Below the pieces are notes generated by a model. The model saw only the letters and a program-made list of their open reading frames with translations, was not told the DNA's origin and did not search any database. From assembly GCF_045679555.1 (NCBI RefSeq), contig NC_092094.1:15514612-15578611 (forward strand): a stretch of 64,000 nucleotides of DNA, written 5' to 3'. Shown here in pieces: positions 34,010-45,450 of the stretch. The DNA is from Salvelinus alpinus (lineage: Eukaryota; Chordata; Actinopteri; Salmoniformes; Salmonidae). Position 1 is the first letter of the stretch. Each line of letters opens with the position of its first letter. Made by a program: the position numbers and the translations under genes.

Positions 34010-36470
34010 TTTTATAGGGACAGTGCACATTAATCACAGTTGTGTGTGTCTAACGGCAGGGTATTCCAGACATGGGAAGCTCTCACACTGAAAGCAGATT
34101 GACTAAAGGTGCTTTTCCTTAAGGACATACAGTCATCTCTCATGGCGGATCTTGTGGATCTGCTGCCATAAGGTTTGAGTTTTCTGTTCAACAAAAGTAC
34201 TGAGTAGAGGGGGAGCCTGGACATTTAGAATCTTGAATACAAGATAGGCGTCAGTGTATTGCATAAGATTTTTTCCAACTCAGGAGCTTATGCTTTCTAT
34301 AGCTATTGGGTTTCCTATCAAGTACTTTGAGAGCCTGTTTGCAGACAGACTGAATGGGTTTTAATGTTGAACAGCAAGCTTGGGCCAAACTAGTCAAGTA
34401 GTATGTTAAGTGGGGGAGTATCATAGATTTGAAGTATAGTTTTGTTACCTCTGTAGTCAAAACAATTTCATATGTTTTGGAAATTAGCTAGGTTGAATTT
34501 GGTTATTTGAGTTACCTTTTTCATTGCTTTTTAAAAGAGAGGTTGGAATCAAGTATGATGCTGTGGTACTTAAAATCAGATACAACCTGGAGCTCTTCCC
34601 CTGATACATAGACATCTGTCTCAGTAGCATCAGATACCACCTGGAGCTCTTCCCCTGATACATAGACATCTGTCTCAGTAGCATCAGATACCACCTGGAG
34701 CTTTTCCCCTGATACATAGACATCTGTCTCAGTAGCATCAGATACCACCTGGAGCTTTTCCCCTGATACATAGACATCTGTCTCAGGGGCATCAGACACC
34801 ACCTGGAGCTTTTCCCCTGATACATAGACATCTGTCTCAGGGGCATCAGACACCACCTGGAGCTTTTCCCCTGATACATAGACCTCTGTCTCAGGGCATC
34901 AGATACCACCTGGAGCTCTTCCCCTGATACATAGACATCTGTCTCAGGGCATCAGATACCACCTGGAGCTTTTCCCCTGATACATAGACATCTGTCTCAG
35001 GGGCATCAGATACCACCTGGAGCTTTTCCCCTGATACATAGACCTCTGTCTCAGGGGCATCAGATACCACCTGGAGCTCTTCCCCTGATACATAGACATC
35101 TGTCTCAGGGCATCAGATACCACCTGGAGCTTTTCCCCTGATACATAGACATCTGTCTCAGGGGCATCAGATACCACCTGGAGCTTTTCCCCTGATACAT
35201 AGACATCTGTCTCAGGGCATCAGATACCACCTGGAGCTTTTCCCCTGATACATAGACATCTGTCTCAGGGGCATCAGACACCACCTGGAGCTTTTCCCCT
35301 GATACATAGACCTCTGTCTCAGGGGCATCAGATACCACCTGGAGCTTTTCCCCTGATACATAGACATCTGTCTCAGGGGCATCAGACACCACCTGGAGCT
35401 TTTCCCCTGATACATAGACATCTGTCTCAGGGGCATCAGACACCACCTGGAGCTTTTCCCCTGATACATAGACATCTGTCTCAGGGCATCAGACACCACC
35501 TGGAGCTTTTCCCCTGATACATAGACCTCTGTCTCAGGGCATCAGATACCACCTGGAGCTTTTCCCCTGATACATAGACATCTGTCTCAGGGGCATCAGA
35601 CACCACCTGGAGCTTTTCCCCTGATACATAGACATCTGTCTCAGGGCATCAGATACCACCTGGAGCTTTTCCCCTGATACATAGACATCTGTCTCAGGGG
35701 CATCAGACACCACCTGGAGCTTTTCCCCTGATACATAGACCTCTGTCTCAGGGGCATCAGACACCACCTGGAGCTCTTCCCCTGATACATAGACATCTGT
35801 CTCAGGGGCATCAGACACCACCTGGAGCTCTTCCCCTGATACATAGACCTCTGTCTCAGGGCATCAGACACCACCTGGAGCTTTTCCCCTGATACATAGA
35901 CCTCTGTCTCAGGGCATCAGACACCACCTGGAGCTTTTCCCCTGATACATAGACATCTGTCTCAGTAGCATCAGATACCACCTGGAGCTTTTCCCCTGAT
36001 CCATAGACATCTGTCTCAGGGGCATCAGATACCACCTGGAGCTCTTCCCCTGATACATAGACATCTGTCTCAGGGCATCAGATACCACCTGGAGCTTTTC
36101 CCCTGATACATAGACATCTGTCTCAGGGGCATCAGACACCACCTGGAGCTCTTCCCCTGATACATAGACATCTGTCTCAGGGCATCAGTTGTTTTCTTTG
36201 TGAGGGACATGCATACTGTGTTTTTATTTTTATTTTTTAGATGCAAACATGAGTCATTGAGCAAGTTTGTCATCTGAACCATTACAGTAGTGAGTTCTTG
36301 TGTAGCTTGTTGTTTGTTATTTGCATGCATTTATCACTGTATCATCTGCATACATTGGAACTTCAGACCCTGTACAGACAGAAGGAAGATCATTGATGTA
36401 GGAGCTGAACAGTATTGACCTTTGGGGAATGCAAACATTGTAGATATGAATGGAAAAAAGTTAGTTTTGA
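34010..36470 (-). mobile_element. LINE (family C) reverse-transcriptase region with an internal VNTR
   Basis: On the minus strand, from 36460 down, the sequence encodes the RT catalytic region (VPMYADDTVINACK in one frame) and a following helix (ELTTVMVQMTN, LNDSC). It is then interrupted by 30 tandem copies of a 54-bp unit. It resumes with VVSDFKYHSIILDSNLSFKK, KLYFKSMILPHLTYYLTSLA, LKPIQSVCKQALKVLDRKP and the C-terminal SAFSVRASHVWNTLP. The array is an in-place expansion of the coding segment next to SGEELQVVSD. Frameshifts are present; the element is dead. Confidence 0.8.
34571..36190 (-). repeat. 53/54-bp minisatellite, 30 copies, derived from LINE coding sequence
   Basis: The 54-bp unit on the minus strand encodes the 18-residue repeat VSDAPETDVYVSGEKLQV. 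A 53-bp version lacks one C and shifts frame, so the array alternates between two readings. Variation is limited to a few sites (GATACC/GACACC, CTTTTC/CTCTTC, ACATCT/ACCTCT, AGTAGC/AGGGGC). I count 30 copies of CTGATACATAGAC, one of them with a CCATAGAC change. Confidence 0.93.
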
Positions 36471-37639
36471 TTTTTACGCTGATGTGACAGCGCCAACTTT
36501 GAAAGATTTTAGATTTGTTAAAAATCAGTTTTTACTAAACATATCAACAGGTTGAAATTATGAGATTGCTGATTAAAGGGGTTATGGGTTTGTTTATTGT
36601 TTATTTTAGGTGTTGATTTTACTTAATTAAACATTGTATTATCTGATGTGTTTGAGTAGGATTCTATCTTCCGGAACAGATGGAAGTTACCTAAAGTATG
36701 TACTGTATGTTAAAGGAGACATGAGAGAACACGTCTACATTTTTATTAAATGCCTGGAATTAAATATCACTGATTCCTTACGCTGAGAAATGTACTACAT
36801 TTGCGACATTTAAAACATTTAGATAGTAATGATATCAGGATAATTGTATCTAAGGGGAGCGTATGTTCAATTAAGCATACATATACATTGATGTAGATTA
36901 AAATGTATGATGAATGATTTGAGGTACAGTGGAATTATCATTATTATTAGGTTTTGTTTATAGTTAACTTTTGGGTTTCTGAATTGGTGTAGTATAATGA
37001 ATGCTAACAGTGTTTTGTGTTTTTTCTGAGAAAATGGGGGTGTCATTGTCTCTCTTTGAAATGTTTCCTGGGACTATAATCTTGGGGAGAGTGAGTGAGA
37101 TTGAGGCCGTAAACTACCAAATTGAAAAGGGCCTGGAAGTTTTTGTTTTTACCTTAAGGTTTGTAAATACACACACACAACACATTTGTTATTACTATTT
37201 GTTACTGTTTTTAAAATACTATGTTTGATTTGTTTTTTAAAATTTCCTTTGGGTTTGGTGAGTTTTCCATTTGTTTTAGTGCCAAGGTATCTTGAAGGGG
37301 CACGCACGCACATGGCATTTTTATGAGTTTTTATTTTCTGAAGTTTTAATTAAACACGTGAATTATTTTGATAAAGGACTGTTCTGGGAACCTGGGATAC
37401 AACATGTAGGAAATGTTTGACAATTTTTTTTTTTATTTGTCTAATATAGTAAGAAACCCTTCTTTGAAGGGTTTGTATGACCTATGACCTCTATCATGAC
37501 TTTCCGTCGTGGCTTGACCACCCTCATTGGAAAGCCATTTGGATAATGAATTTAAGGTAATTTGTAATACTGATTTCAAGGTCATTTGTGTAATTGATAA
37601 ATATGATGGAGTTTATAGTTCTTAGCCGTATTAAGTAAC
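36471..37639. other. Unassigned AT-rich sequence
   Basis: No gene or classifiable repeat seen; part of the material inserted in the TIR element at 29931-37738. Confidence 0.35.
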
Positions 37640-37740
37640 AATCTGTCTTATGTAACCATACCAAATGTAACATATCATACTAATTTGTTTCCCGGATTTA
37701 CGTTTACTGTATTACGTCTAGTCTATGAGACCAGGCTGGT

Positions 37741-39130
37741 TTTGCAGGTAAATTTAAGTTGTGGCAAAAACACAACCAGTTTTGATGTTTTCATCTGATT
37801 GTCAAACAATCGCTTCAAAGTGCTCCTTTTTTTATTAGCGCACATTCATCCCCAAAAAAGGTATGGGCGTGGATCAGAAAACCAGTCAGCAGTGGTGTAA
37901 AGTACTTCAGTAAAAATACTTTAAAGTACTACTTAAGTACTACTACTACTACTTACTACTTAAGTAGTTTTGGGGGGTATCTGTACTTTATTTTACTATT
38001 TATATTTTTGACAACTTTTACTTCTTACAACTTCACTACATTCGTGAAGAAAATATTGTACTTTTTATCCCATATATTTTCCCTGACAACCCAAAGTACT
38101 CGTTACATTTTGAATGCTTAGCAGGACAGGAAAATTGTGAAATTCATGCACTTATCAAGAGAACACATGGTCATTCCTACTGCCTCTGGTCTGGCGGACT
38201 CACTAAACACAAATGCATCTTTTGTAAATAATGTCTGAGTGTTGGAGTATGCCCCTGGCTATTTTAACAAGAAAATGGTGCCATCTGCTTTGCTTAATAT
38301 AAGGAATTTGAAATGATTTATACTTTTACTACTTTTTTTTACTTTTACTACTTTTGATACTTAACTATACTTTAGCAATTACATTTACGTTTGATACTTA
38401 AGTATATTTAAAACCAAATACTTTTAGACTTTTACTCAAGTAGTATTTTACTGCGTGGCTCACTTTTACTTGAGTAACTTTCTATGAAGGCATCTTTACT
38501 TTTACTCAAGTATGACAATTGGGTACTTTTTCCACCACTGCCAGTCAGTATCTGGTGTGACTACCATTTGAACCGTGACATGTCTGTTGAGTATTCAGGC
38601 CATGGAAGAACTGGGACATTTTCAGCTTCCAGGAATTGTGAACAGATCCTTGTGACATGGGGCCGTGCATTATCATGCTAAAACATGAAGCGATGGCGGT
38701 GGATGAATGGCACCACAATGGGCCTCAGGATCTCGTCACGGTATCTCTGTGCATTCAAATGACCATCGCTAAAATACATTTTTGTTCGTTGTCTGTAGCT
38801 TACGCCTGCCCATACCATAACCCCACCTCCACCATGGGACACTCTATTCACAACGTTGACATCAGCAAACCGCTCGCCCAAGCAACGCCATACACGTGGT
38901 CTGTGGTTGTGAGGCCGGTTGGATGTACTGCCAAATTCTCTAAAACGACATTGGAGGCGGCTTATGGTAGAGAAATTAACATAAAATTCTCTGGCAACAG
39001 CTCTGGTGGATATTCCTTCAGTCAGCATGCCAATTGCACTCTCCTTCAAAACTTCTGTGCTGTGTGTAATGATCTGTGTATTGATCATGCTGTTTAAATG
39101 AATTCGTCTTTCAATTTGAACCAAACAAGC
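37741..39130 (-). mobile_element. Tc1-like element, internally deleted and split by a hAT MITE
   Basis: Minus-strand transposase remnants include [17 protein letters not shown] and a DNA-binding end with [32 protein letters not shown]. The DNA-binding half joins directly to the core at CACGTGGTCTGTGG / CCATACACG, so the middle of the gene is missing. The hAT MITE at 37890-38540 sits near its left end. The outer inverted repeats are not clear. Confidence 0.7.
37890..38540. mobile_element. Non-autonomous hAT MITE with perfect 8-bp target-site duplication
   Basis: Ends CAGTGGTGTAAAGTACTT and GTACTTTTTCCACCACTG are inverted repeats. The 8-bp duplication CCAGTCAG occurs exactly at 37882-37889 and 38541-38548. 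The interior is AT-rich with many TACTTTTACT words and no open frame, as in other fish hAT MITEs. Confidence 0.95.
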
Positions 39131-39236
39131 TATGAAAACGTTCAGTTTATATCTTAAACAAACACTAGCAACCGTATCTTTCCAGGCAAAACATACCAAT
39201 AGTTGAATTACAATCAGAAACTCAGATTTTAGTCAG

Positions 39237-39307
39237 TGCATTGGCTGGGAACCGAACTCGTGCCTCTTGCTTGGAAGGAAATAATTCTACCACTGCACCA
39301 GCAATGC
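39237..39307 (-). tRNA. tRNA-Gly(TCC)-like sequence, probably a pseudogene
   Basis: The 71-nt minus-strand sequence begins GCATTGCTGGTGCAGTGG and ends GGTTCCCAGCCAATGCA, with acceptor, D, anticodon and T regions of the right lengths. The anticodon loop CTTCCAA gives TCC (Gly). The anticodon stem has two mismatches (A-G and T-C) and the acceptor stem one. No T-run terminator follows. It may be a decayed tRNA gene or tRNA-derived repeat head. Confidence 0.55.
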
Positions 39308-40889
39308 TATTTGAATGACTAAGACTCCCCGTAAATAAACCCACTTTACAATGGTCTGTAGTCGTAAAATCAGGCACGTACTACCGAGACAATTCCCAGA
39401 AAATAGCCCTAATTTAAAGGTCCAAGCGTTACTCCGGCAATGATTATCACATGCCAAATGAATAGATCAGCAGTCAGAGTAAAATCGACATTCATAGACT
39501 AGGAAACAGATCTTGCGCCTTTTAATAAAAGTAGATTATGGTTTCTCATGCAACGTATTTCAATTACTTTAATACATCACATTAATCACGCAATGATAAT
39601 TAGTTTGATGGATACCCTAGGCTTTGTACGACATTATAAATTACGTCGAGATTCCATCTTAATTCGCTCTAACTTTATGGAAAGCGGTTAATTCAATAAA
39701 TCCCGCAACTCCTCTCATACTGGGAAGAAAAAATTAAACGTTTTCAGACCTTAAGGGCAGTTTTATTTCAAATGTTGTACCCAGACGGAGATAATCCAAT
39801 AACCATTCATAGTTACATCGTTACGGTAAATTAACCAAAAGTGGACACAGTCCAATCAGTTTCTAGAGCACAATTGCCCAGATCTTTTTAGACAGTTTAA
39901 TAGTGCTTAAAACCTTATCTTTATCAAATTATCCATTAAAGATACCAACTCAAAACCTACGTACGTCTACGAATGGGTGGTTTAAATTGTATCTAATTAT
40001 ATTATCAGCATTACTTTCATCGTTATCACTAGTAATCGATTATACACACATACAATTTATCATATTTTCATATATTCACAGAATCCATATAAAACGTAAG
40101 AAATTCTTAGGTACTCACACAGAACTTTAAGGATCACCCACACAGGATTGGTCAGATGCTCACACAGAACTGGTCAGATGTCCACACAGAACATCAGAAC
40201 ATAATTTTAAGGTTACCCACACAGAGTCAACCTACCGCGCTCACATAGAACGTCCCTACAAAGATTACCTAGTGATCCCATAACAAAATACTCACACAGA
40301 GTAACCCAGGGCATACCTGGCTAGCACATTTAACATAATTGGAATTCACCACCTCTGAGGGTCACTTAGACAGTCACACAGACACTTTCAGAATGAGGTC
40401 TTTCTTCCAATAGGGCTTCACCAAGTACCGTGTTTCACACAGAACGCACAGTCACCCTGGCCCCTCACCCCCACAGACCGCACCAATCCCCACTGTGATC
40501 AATTCAGTGTCAGGACGGCTCTAGGTGGCCCGCAACCGACCAGTGATAGGTGTCTTTGAGTCGACTGACTCTCAGATCATCCTCCACTGACTCGGCCCTG
40601 CTTACGCCTCCAAGGTGCCCCCCTCACAAAGGAATACACACTCAGAGCCTACGTAACAGAGGCTTCTCTAAAAACTCGACTTCAAGTGTGGTTTGCTCAC
40701 CTCTTTCTTTAAAAAACTAAGTTTGAGATGTGGTATCCACTCAGCTCGCTGCCTCTAAGATCAAAGGTGGGTCCATCTGCTTCGTTCCCGAAGTGTGGTT
40801 TCCCTGAGATCCCAAGTTTGAGAAATCCCTCGTGCACGATTTGCCCAGATCTTCAGGAGCAGTCACCGAGTGAAGATTCATATCCCATT
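39308..40889. other. Unclassified sequence, possibly LTR/leader of another retroelement
   Basis: The left part is AT-rich. The right part (40110-40330) repeats ACTCACACAGAAC and TGGTCAGATG words. At 40890-40905 the minus strand reads TTTGGCGACGAAAATGGGAT, similar to a tRNA primer-binding site next to an LTR. No coding frame supports this. Confidence 0.3.
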
Positions 40890-42353
40890 TTCGTCGCCAA
40901 ATGTGCCGGTCATGTGGGAGCTGGATGCGGACATTGAGCAGGCGTTGCGTACAGAGCCCGCTCCCCTCCAGTGTCCCGTTGGGCGTATGTACGTTCCGTC
41001 TGCTGTCCGTGACCAGTTGATCTATTGGGCGCACACGTCTCCCTCCTCTGGTCATCCGGGGATCGGTCGGACGGTGCACTGTCTAACTGGGAAGTACTGG
41101 TGGCCCACCTTGGCAAAGGATGTGAGGGTTTATGTTTCCTGCTGCTCGGTGTGTGCCCAGTGTAAGGCTCCGAGACACCTGCCCAGAGGTAAGCTACATC
41201 CCTTACCCGTTCCACAACGACCTTGGTCACGTCTGTCAGTGGATTTCCTAACAGATCTTCCTCTTTAACAGGGAAACACTACAATCCTGGTCATTGTGGA
41301 TCGTTTTTCTAAGTCCTGTTGTCTCCTCCCTCTGCCCGGTCTTCCTACGGCCCTACAAACTGCGGAAGCCCTGTTTACTCACGTCTTCCGGCACTACGGG
41401 GTGCCTGAGGATATAGTGTCTGATCGGAGTCCCAAGTTCAGGTCAAGAGTCTGGAAGGCGTTTATGGAGCATCTGGGGGTCTCGATCAGTCTCACCTCGG
41501 GTTTTCACCCCGAGAGTAACGGGCAGGTAGAGAGAGTCAACCAGGATGTGTGCAGGTTTCTGCGGCCCTATTGCCGGGACCGGCCGGGAGAGTGGGCGGC
41601 GTTCGTGCCCTGGGCCGAGATGGCGCAGAACTTGCTTCGCCACTCCTCCACTGGCCTCTCCCCCTTTCAGTGCGTATTGGGGTCCAGCCGGTTCTGGCAC
41701 CTTGGCATCAGGGTCAGACCGATGCTCCTGCGGTGGACGACTGGTTCAGGAACGTGGAGGAGACATGGGAGGCCGCCCATGTTCACCTCCAGAGAGCCGC
41801 GCTACGCCAAAAGACCAGCGTGGACCGTCACCGCTGTGAGGCCACGGTGTTTGCACCGGGGGATCATGTCTGGCTCTCGACCCGAAAACCGCCCCTCCGC
41901 CTGCCCTGCCGGAAGCTGGGTCCGCGGTTTGTGGGGCCATTCAAAGTCCTGAGGAGGGTGAACGAGGTGTGTTACAGATTACAGCTTCCCTCTGATTACC
42001 GTATTAACCTCTCGTTCCATGTGTCTCTCCTCAGGCCGGTGGTGGCTGGTCCACTCCAGGAATCTGAGGTGCGGGAGGTTCCTCCACCCCTTCTGGACAT
42101 CGAGGGGGCCCCGGCGTACTCCATTCGTTTCATCCTGGATTCGAGGCGTCGGGTAGGAGGCCTACAGTACCTCGTGGAGTGGGAGGGGTACGTCTGGAGG
42201 AGAGGTGCTGGATTCCGGTTGCGGATGTTTTGGACCCCGAACTGCTGCGGGAGTATCACTGTCGCCGGCCGAATCGCCCTGCACCTCGCCCTCCGGGTCG
42301 TCCGCGAGGCCGGTGTCGGGGCGCCGCTGGAGCCGCGTGTCAAGGGGGGGTAC
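40890..42353 (+). pseudogene. Ty3/gypsy chromodomain element, integrase part of pol (broken)
   Basis: The order is: HHCC zinc domain (AHTSPSSGHPG, then CCSVCAQCK), catalytic core with SVDFLTDLP and SDRSPKF giving the two Asp, [10 protein letters not shown] giving the Glu, a C-terminal domain ([34 protein letters not shown]), then a chromodomain-like end (YLVEWEGY). A TAA at 41266-41268 and frameshifts near 41690 and 42190 break it. Gag, protease, RT and the 5' LTR are missing. It is the 3' remnant of a fish chromovirus-type LTR retrotransposon. Confidence 0.88.
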
Positions 42354-42725
42354 TGTCACGATTTCCGCCGAAGTCGGCTCCTCTCCTTGTTCGGGCGGCG
42401 TTCGGCGATTGACGTCACCGGCTTTCTAGCCACCGCCGCTCCATTTTTCATCTTTCCATTTGTTTTGTCTTGTTCCATACACACCTGGTTTTCATTCCCT
42501 AATCATACTGAATGTATTTAGTCCTCTGTTCCCCTACTTGTCTTTGTGTGCAATTGTTTATTGTTTGATGGCGTTTTGTCTGGCGCTATACTTTATTATT
42601 GTTTCCGTGTTATTTTGGCACGTTGATTTTTCATTATGTCATTTGTGGAACGGAATTAAAGTGCACCTATTTATTTCACTCTGCTCTCCTGCACCTGACT
42701 TCGCCTCCCTTATACACACCTAACA
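42354..42725 (+). mobile_element. 3' LTR of the Ty3/gypsy element
   Basis: Begins TGTCACGATTTCCGCC directly after a polypurine tract (AAGGGGGGG at 42342-42350) and ends ACACACCTAACA, so it has TG...CA borders and a length of 372 bp. AATTAAA near 42653 could be its poly(A) signal. No 5' LTR partner is in the window. Confidence 0.8.
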
Positions 42726-42727
42726 CT

Positions 42728-43280
42728 TACGGAAGAGCTCAGTGACTTTCAACGTGGCACCGTCATAGGATGCCACCTTTCCAACAAGTCAGTTTGTCTC
42801 CTAGATCTGCCCCGGTCAACTGTAAGTTCTGTTATTGTGAAGTGGAAAGATCTAGGAGCAACAACGGCTCAGCCGCAAAGTGGTAGGCCACACAAGCTCA
42901 CAGAACGGAAGACTCGATTGCTGAAGCATGTAGCTCGTAAAAATCGTCTGTCCTCGGTTGTAACACTCACTACCGAGTTCCAAACTGCCTCTGGAAGCAA
43001 CGTCAGCACAATAACTGTTCGTCGGGAGGTTATTCAAATGGGTTTCTATGGCCTAGTATCTGCAAACAAGCCTAAGATCACCATGCACAATGCCAAGCGT
43101 CGGCTGGAGTGGTGTAAAGCTTGCCGCCATTGGACTCTGGAGCAGTGGAAACGCATTCTCTGGAGTGATGAATCATGCTTCACCATCTGTCAGTCCGATG
43201 GACAAATCTTGGTTTGGCGGATGCCAGGAGAACGCTACCTGCCCCAATGCATAGTGCAAACTGTAAAACTTTGGTGAAGG
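42728..43280 (+). mobile_element. Truncated Tc1-like element (relative of 5805-7208)
   Basis: Transposase sequence from the DNA-binding end ([20 protein letters not shown]) to [16 protein letters not shown] and [14 protein letters not shown], ending shortly before the second catalytic block. There are no terminal repeats. It abuts the gypsy LTR at 42725. Confidence 0.78.
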
Positions 43281-43299
43281 AGGAATAATGGTTTGGGCT

Positions 43300-43802
43300 A
43301 GACCCCTTAGTTTAAACATTATGAACACCTGCTCTTTCCATGACATATACTGACCAAATGAATCCAGGTAAAAGTTATGATCCCTTATTGATGTCACTTG
43401 CTAAATCCAGTTCAATCAGTGTAGATGAAGGGGAAGAGTCAGGTTAAATAAGGATTTTTAAGCCTTGAGACAATTGAGACATGGATTGTTTGTGTGCCAT
43501 TCAGAGCGTGAATGGCCAAGACAAAATATTTAAGTGCCTTTTGAATGGTGTGTGGTAGTATGTGCCAGGCGCACCGGTTTGTGTCAAGAACCGCAATGCA
43601 GTTTCCCGTGTGTATCAAGAATGGTCCACCGCCCAAAGGACATCCAGCCAACTTGACACAACTGTGGGAAGCTTTGGAGTCAACATGAGCCAGCATCAAT
43701 GTGGAATGCTTTCAATACCATGCCCCGACTAATTGAAGCTGTTCTGAGGGCAAAAGGGGGGGACTCAATATTAGGAAGGTCTCCTTAATGTTTTGTACAC
43801 TG
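43300..43802 (+). mobile_element. Degenerate DNA element (relative of 12486-12651)
   Basis: Ends AACATTATGAACACCTGCTC and AGGTCTCCTTAATGTTTTG are loosely inverted. The inner sequence AAGAATGGTCCACCGCCC to GAAGCTGTTCTGAGGGC is shared with the 12.5-kb copy. No intact frame. Confidence 0.5.
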
Positions 43803-44471
43803 TGTGTTTCTCACAAGCAATATCTTTAATATCCATGTAATGTCTTGAACATCTATTATGCTGACTAATGATGTTTTCCTCTCTCTCTTGGCTGTCTCTT
43901 CCGCAAAGAATGTATTAATTATTCTATGACCGATTTATCATCACAATGTGAAAGACATTTCAAACTGTTCTGTGCATCCTTTGACTGTTGTCGTGTGTGT
44001 AGTGACTCTTGTATTCCCCTGTAATGAATCTTGCTTTGTTTAAGGCTGATTTTCAGTTCTGCTCAAATAAATGTGATTTGTTATGACAAAGGCACTTTTG
44101 ACATCCCCACTCCTGTAATGATTTCTTTGCTATTATGCATTGTCACATTTCCCAGTCGGAAGAATATCACTTGGCAAGGCTGCATTGGAAAAAATATAAT
44201 TTGTTCTCCGTAACTCAACAGTAGAACAGTACAGTAAGAAAAAGTGTTGATGAACCGTGATAGGTGGATGGTCATTTAAGTGTTGTTTAGGTGCGGTGTT
44301 GTGCTTTGTGGGTGACAGTAACCTCACTTCATCTTTCTGTTACTCTCCCCCTCACACTACTCTTGGTAACTATTTCAGCTCGGCTAGAGATTACCAGCAA
44401 AGTACTTTTGGTAATACGTAATGTAGGATTCTATCAATCTCTCTAACTCAACTTTTTTTCTCTCTGTCAAG

Positions 44472-44512
44472 GTGTGAAGTGCATGGTTTCTACAAGGTGG
44501 CCAATTCAAAAG
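44472..44512 (+). pseudogene. chst8 copy 2, small exon with destroyed splice donor
   Basis: Counterpart of the 41-nt exon at 21997-22037 and still in frame, with a plausible acceptor (CTCTCTGTCAAG). The donor GT has become AT at 44513-44514. Confidence 0.8.
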
Positions 44513-44649
44513 ATAAGATTACTGGATCAGATCTGATGCCTGGTTACGTTCAGCTCACTGAGCTGCTGATAGCACAGTTCACTGAAAATAATGTAATGAC
44601 GCCATCTATTGGTTTCTTGAGGCACAACCACTATATCCATCCTCTGTAA

Positions 44650-45450
44650 AGATCAAATCAACGTTTGTTGGTGGATTACACAGTTTAGCAGATGTTATAG
44701 CGGGTGCAGTGAAATGCTTATATTACTAGCTCCTAACAATACAGTAAAATGTTAATCAAGTATAAAAATAATCAGAATGGAAAAAAACAAGAAGAAATCA
44801 AGAAATGTCGGATCAAATTAAATGAGCTAACGCCCCAAATAGCACTATAACAGTATAATCCAAATGCAATCTGTGTATATACACCAAAAGAATTTACACA
44901 AGATATACTAAGAATGTACAGCAGTAGATATATTAGACTGACAGAAGAATCCAGTATATCCATAAATATGTGGTGAGTATAAGCAGTGTAACTAAAATGC
45001 AATGTACAGTCGTAGAAAAGTGCAGGGTAGCGTACCAGGTGATAGCCGGAGAGTGACAGTGTCTAAGGTTCAGGTCAGGGTACTGGGCGGAGGCTGGCTA
45101 TTGGTGAGCGTTTAACGGTCTGATGGCCTGGAGATGGAAGCTGTTTACAGTGTCTCGTTCCCAGCTTTGATGCACCTGTTCTGAACTCACCTTTTTAGAT
45201 GGTAGCAGGATGAACAGGATGTGACTCGGGTGGCTATGGTCCTTGACTATCTTCTTGGCCTTCTTGTGATACCAGGTGCTGTAGATGTCTTGGAGGACAG
45301 GCAGTGTGCCCCTGATGATGCATTGGGTTGACCGCACTACCCTCTGGAGAGCCCTGCAATTGTTATGCGGTAATACAGCCCAACAGGATGCTCTCGATAG
45401 TGCATCTGTAGAAGTTTTGAGGGTCTTCGGGGCCAAGACACATCTATATT
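44650..45450 (-). mobile_element. LINE family A 3' end
   Basis: Minus-strand C-terminal coding remnant (NCRALQRVVRSTQCII, LPVLQDIYST, KAKKIVKDHSHPSH) and UTR to a tail near 44650. 5' truncated. It lies inside copy 2 of the duplication. Confidence 0.8.

Larger units (their letters stand above)
29931..37738. mobile_element. Terminal-inverted-repeat element holding nested insertions
   Basis: The left end CAGCCTGGTCTCATAGACTA (29931) and the right end TAGTCTATGAGACCAGGCTG (to 37738) are inverted repeats. Both continue inward with matching words such as AATCCGG and TAGTATGATATGTTACG / TAACATATCATACTA. The original element is short and non-coding. Its parts survive at 29931-30423, 32139-32223 and about 37640-37738, with a hAT element and a compound hAT/SINE/LINE block between them. 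CTAACCCTAACC-type repeats occur at 30205-30260. The superfamily is not settled, as I see no clear target-site duplication. Confidence 0.72.

Noticed and set aside
34571..36190. CRISPR-like array
   Set aside because: Units are contiguous with no unique spacers, and the genome is a vertebrate.
34484..36330. Repeated frames with SGEKLQVVSD as a novel repeat protein
   Set aside because: The units alternate between 53 and 54 bp so no single frame holds, and the flanks are LINE reverse transcriptase.
36997..37228. 75-codon frame starting MLTVFCVFSEKMG
   Set aside because: AT-rich, no recognisable domain, no splice or conservation evidence.
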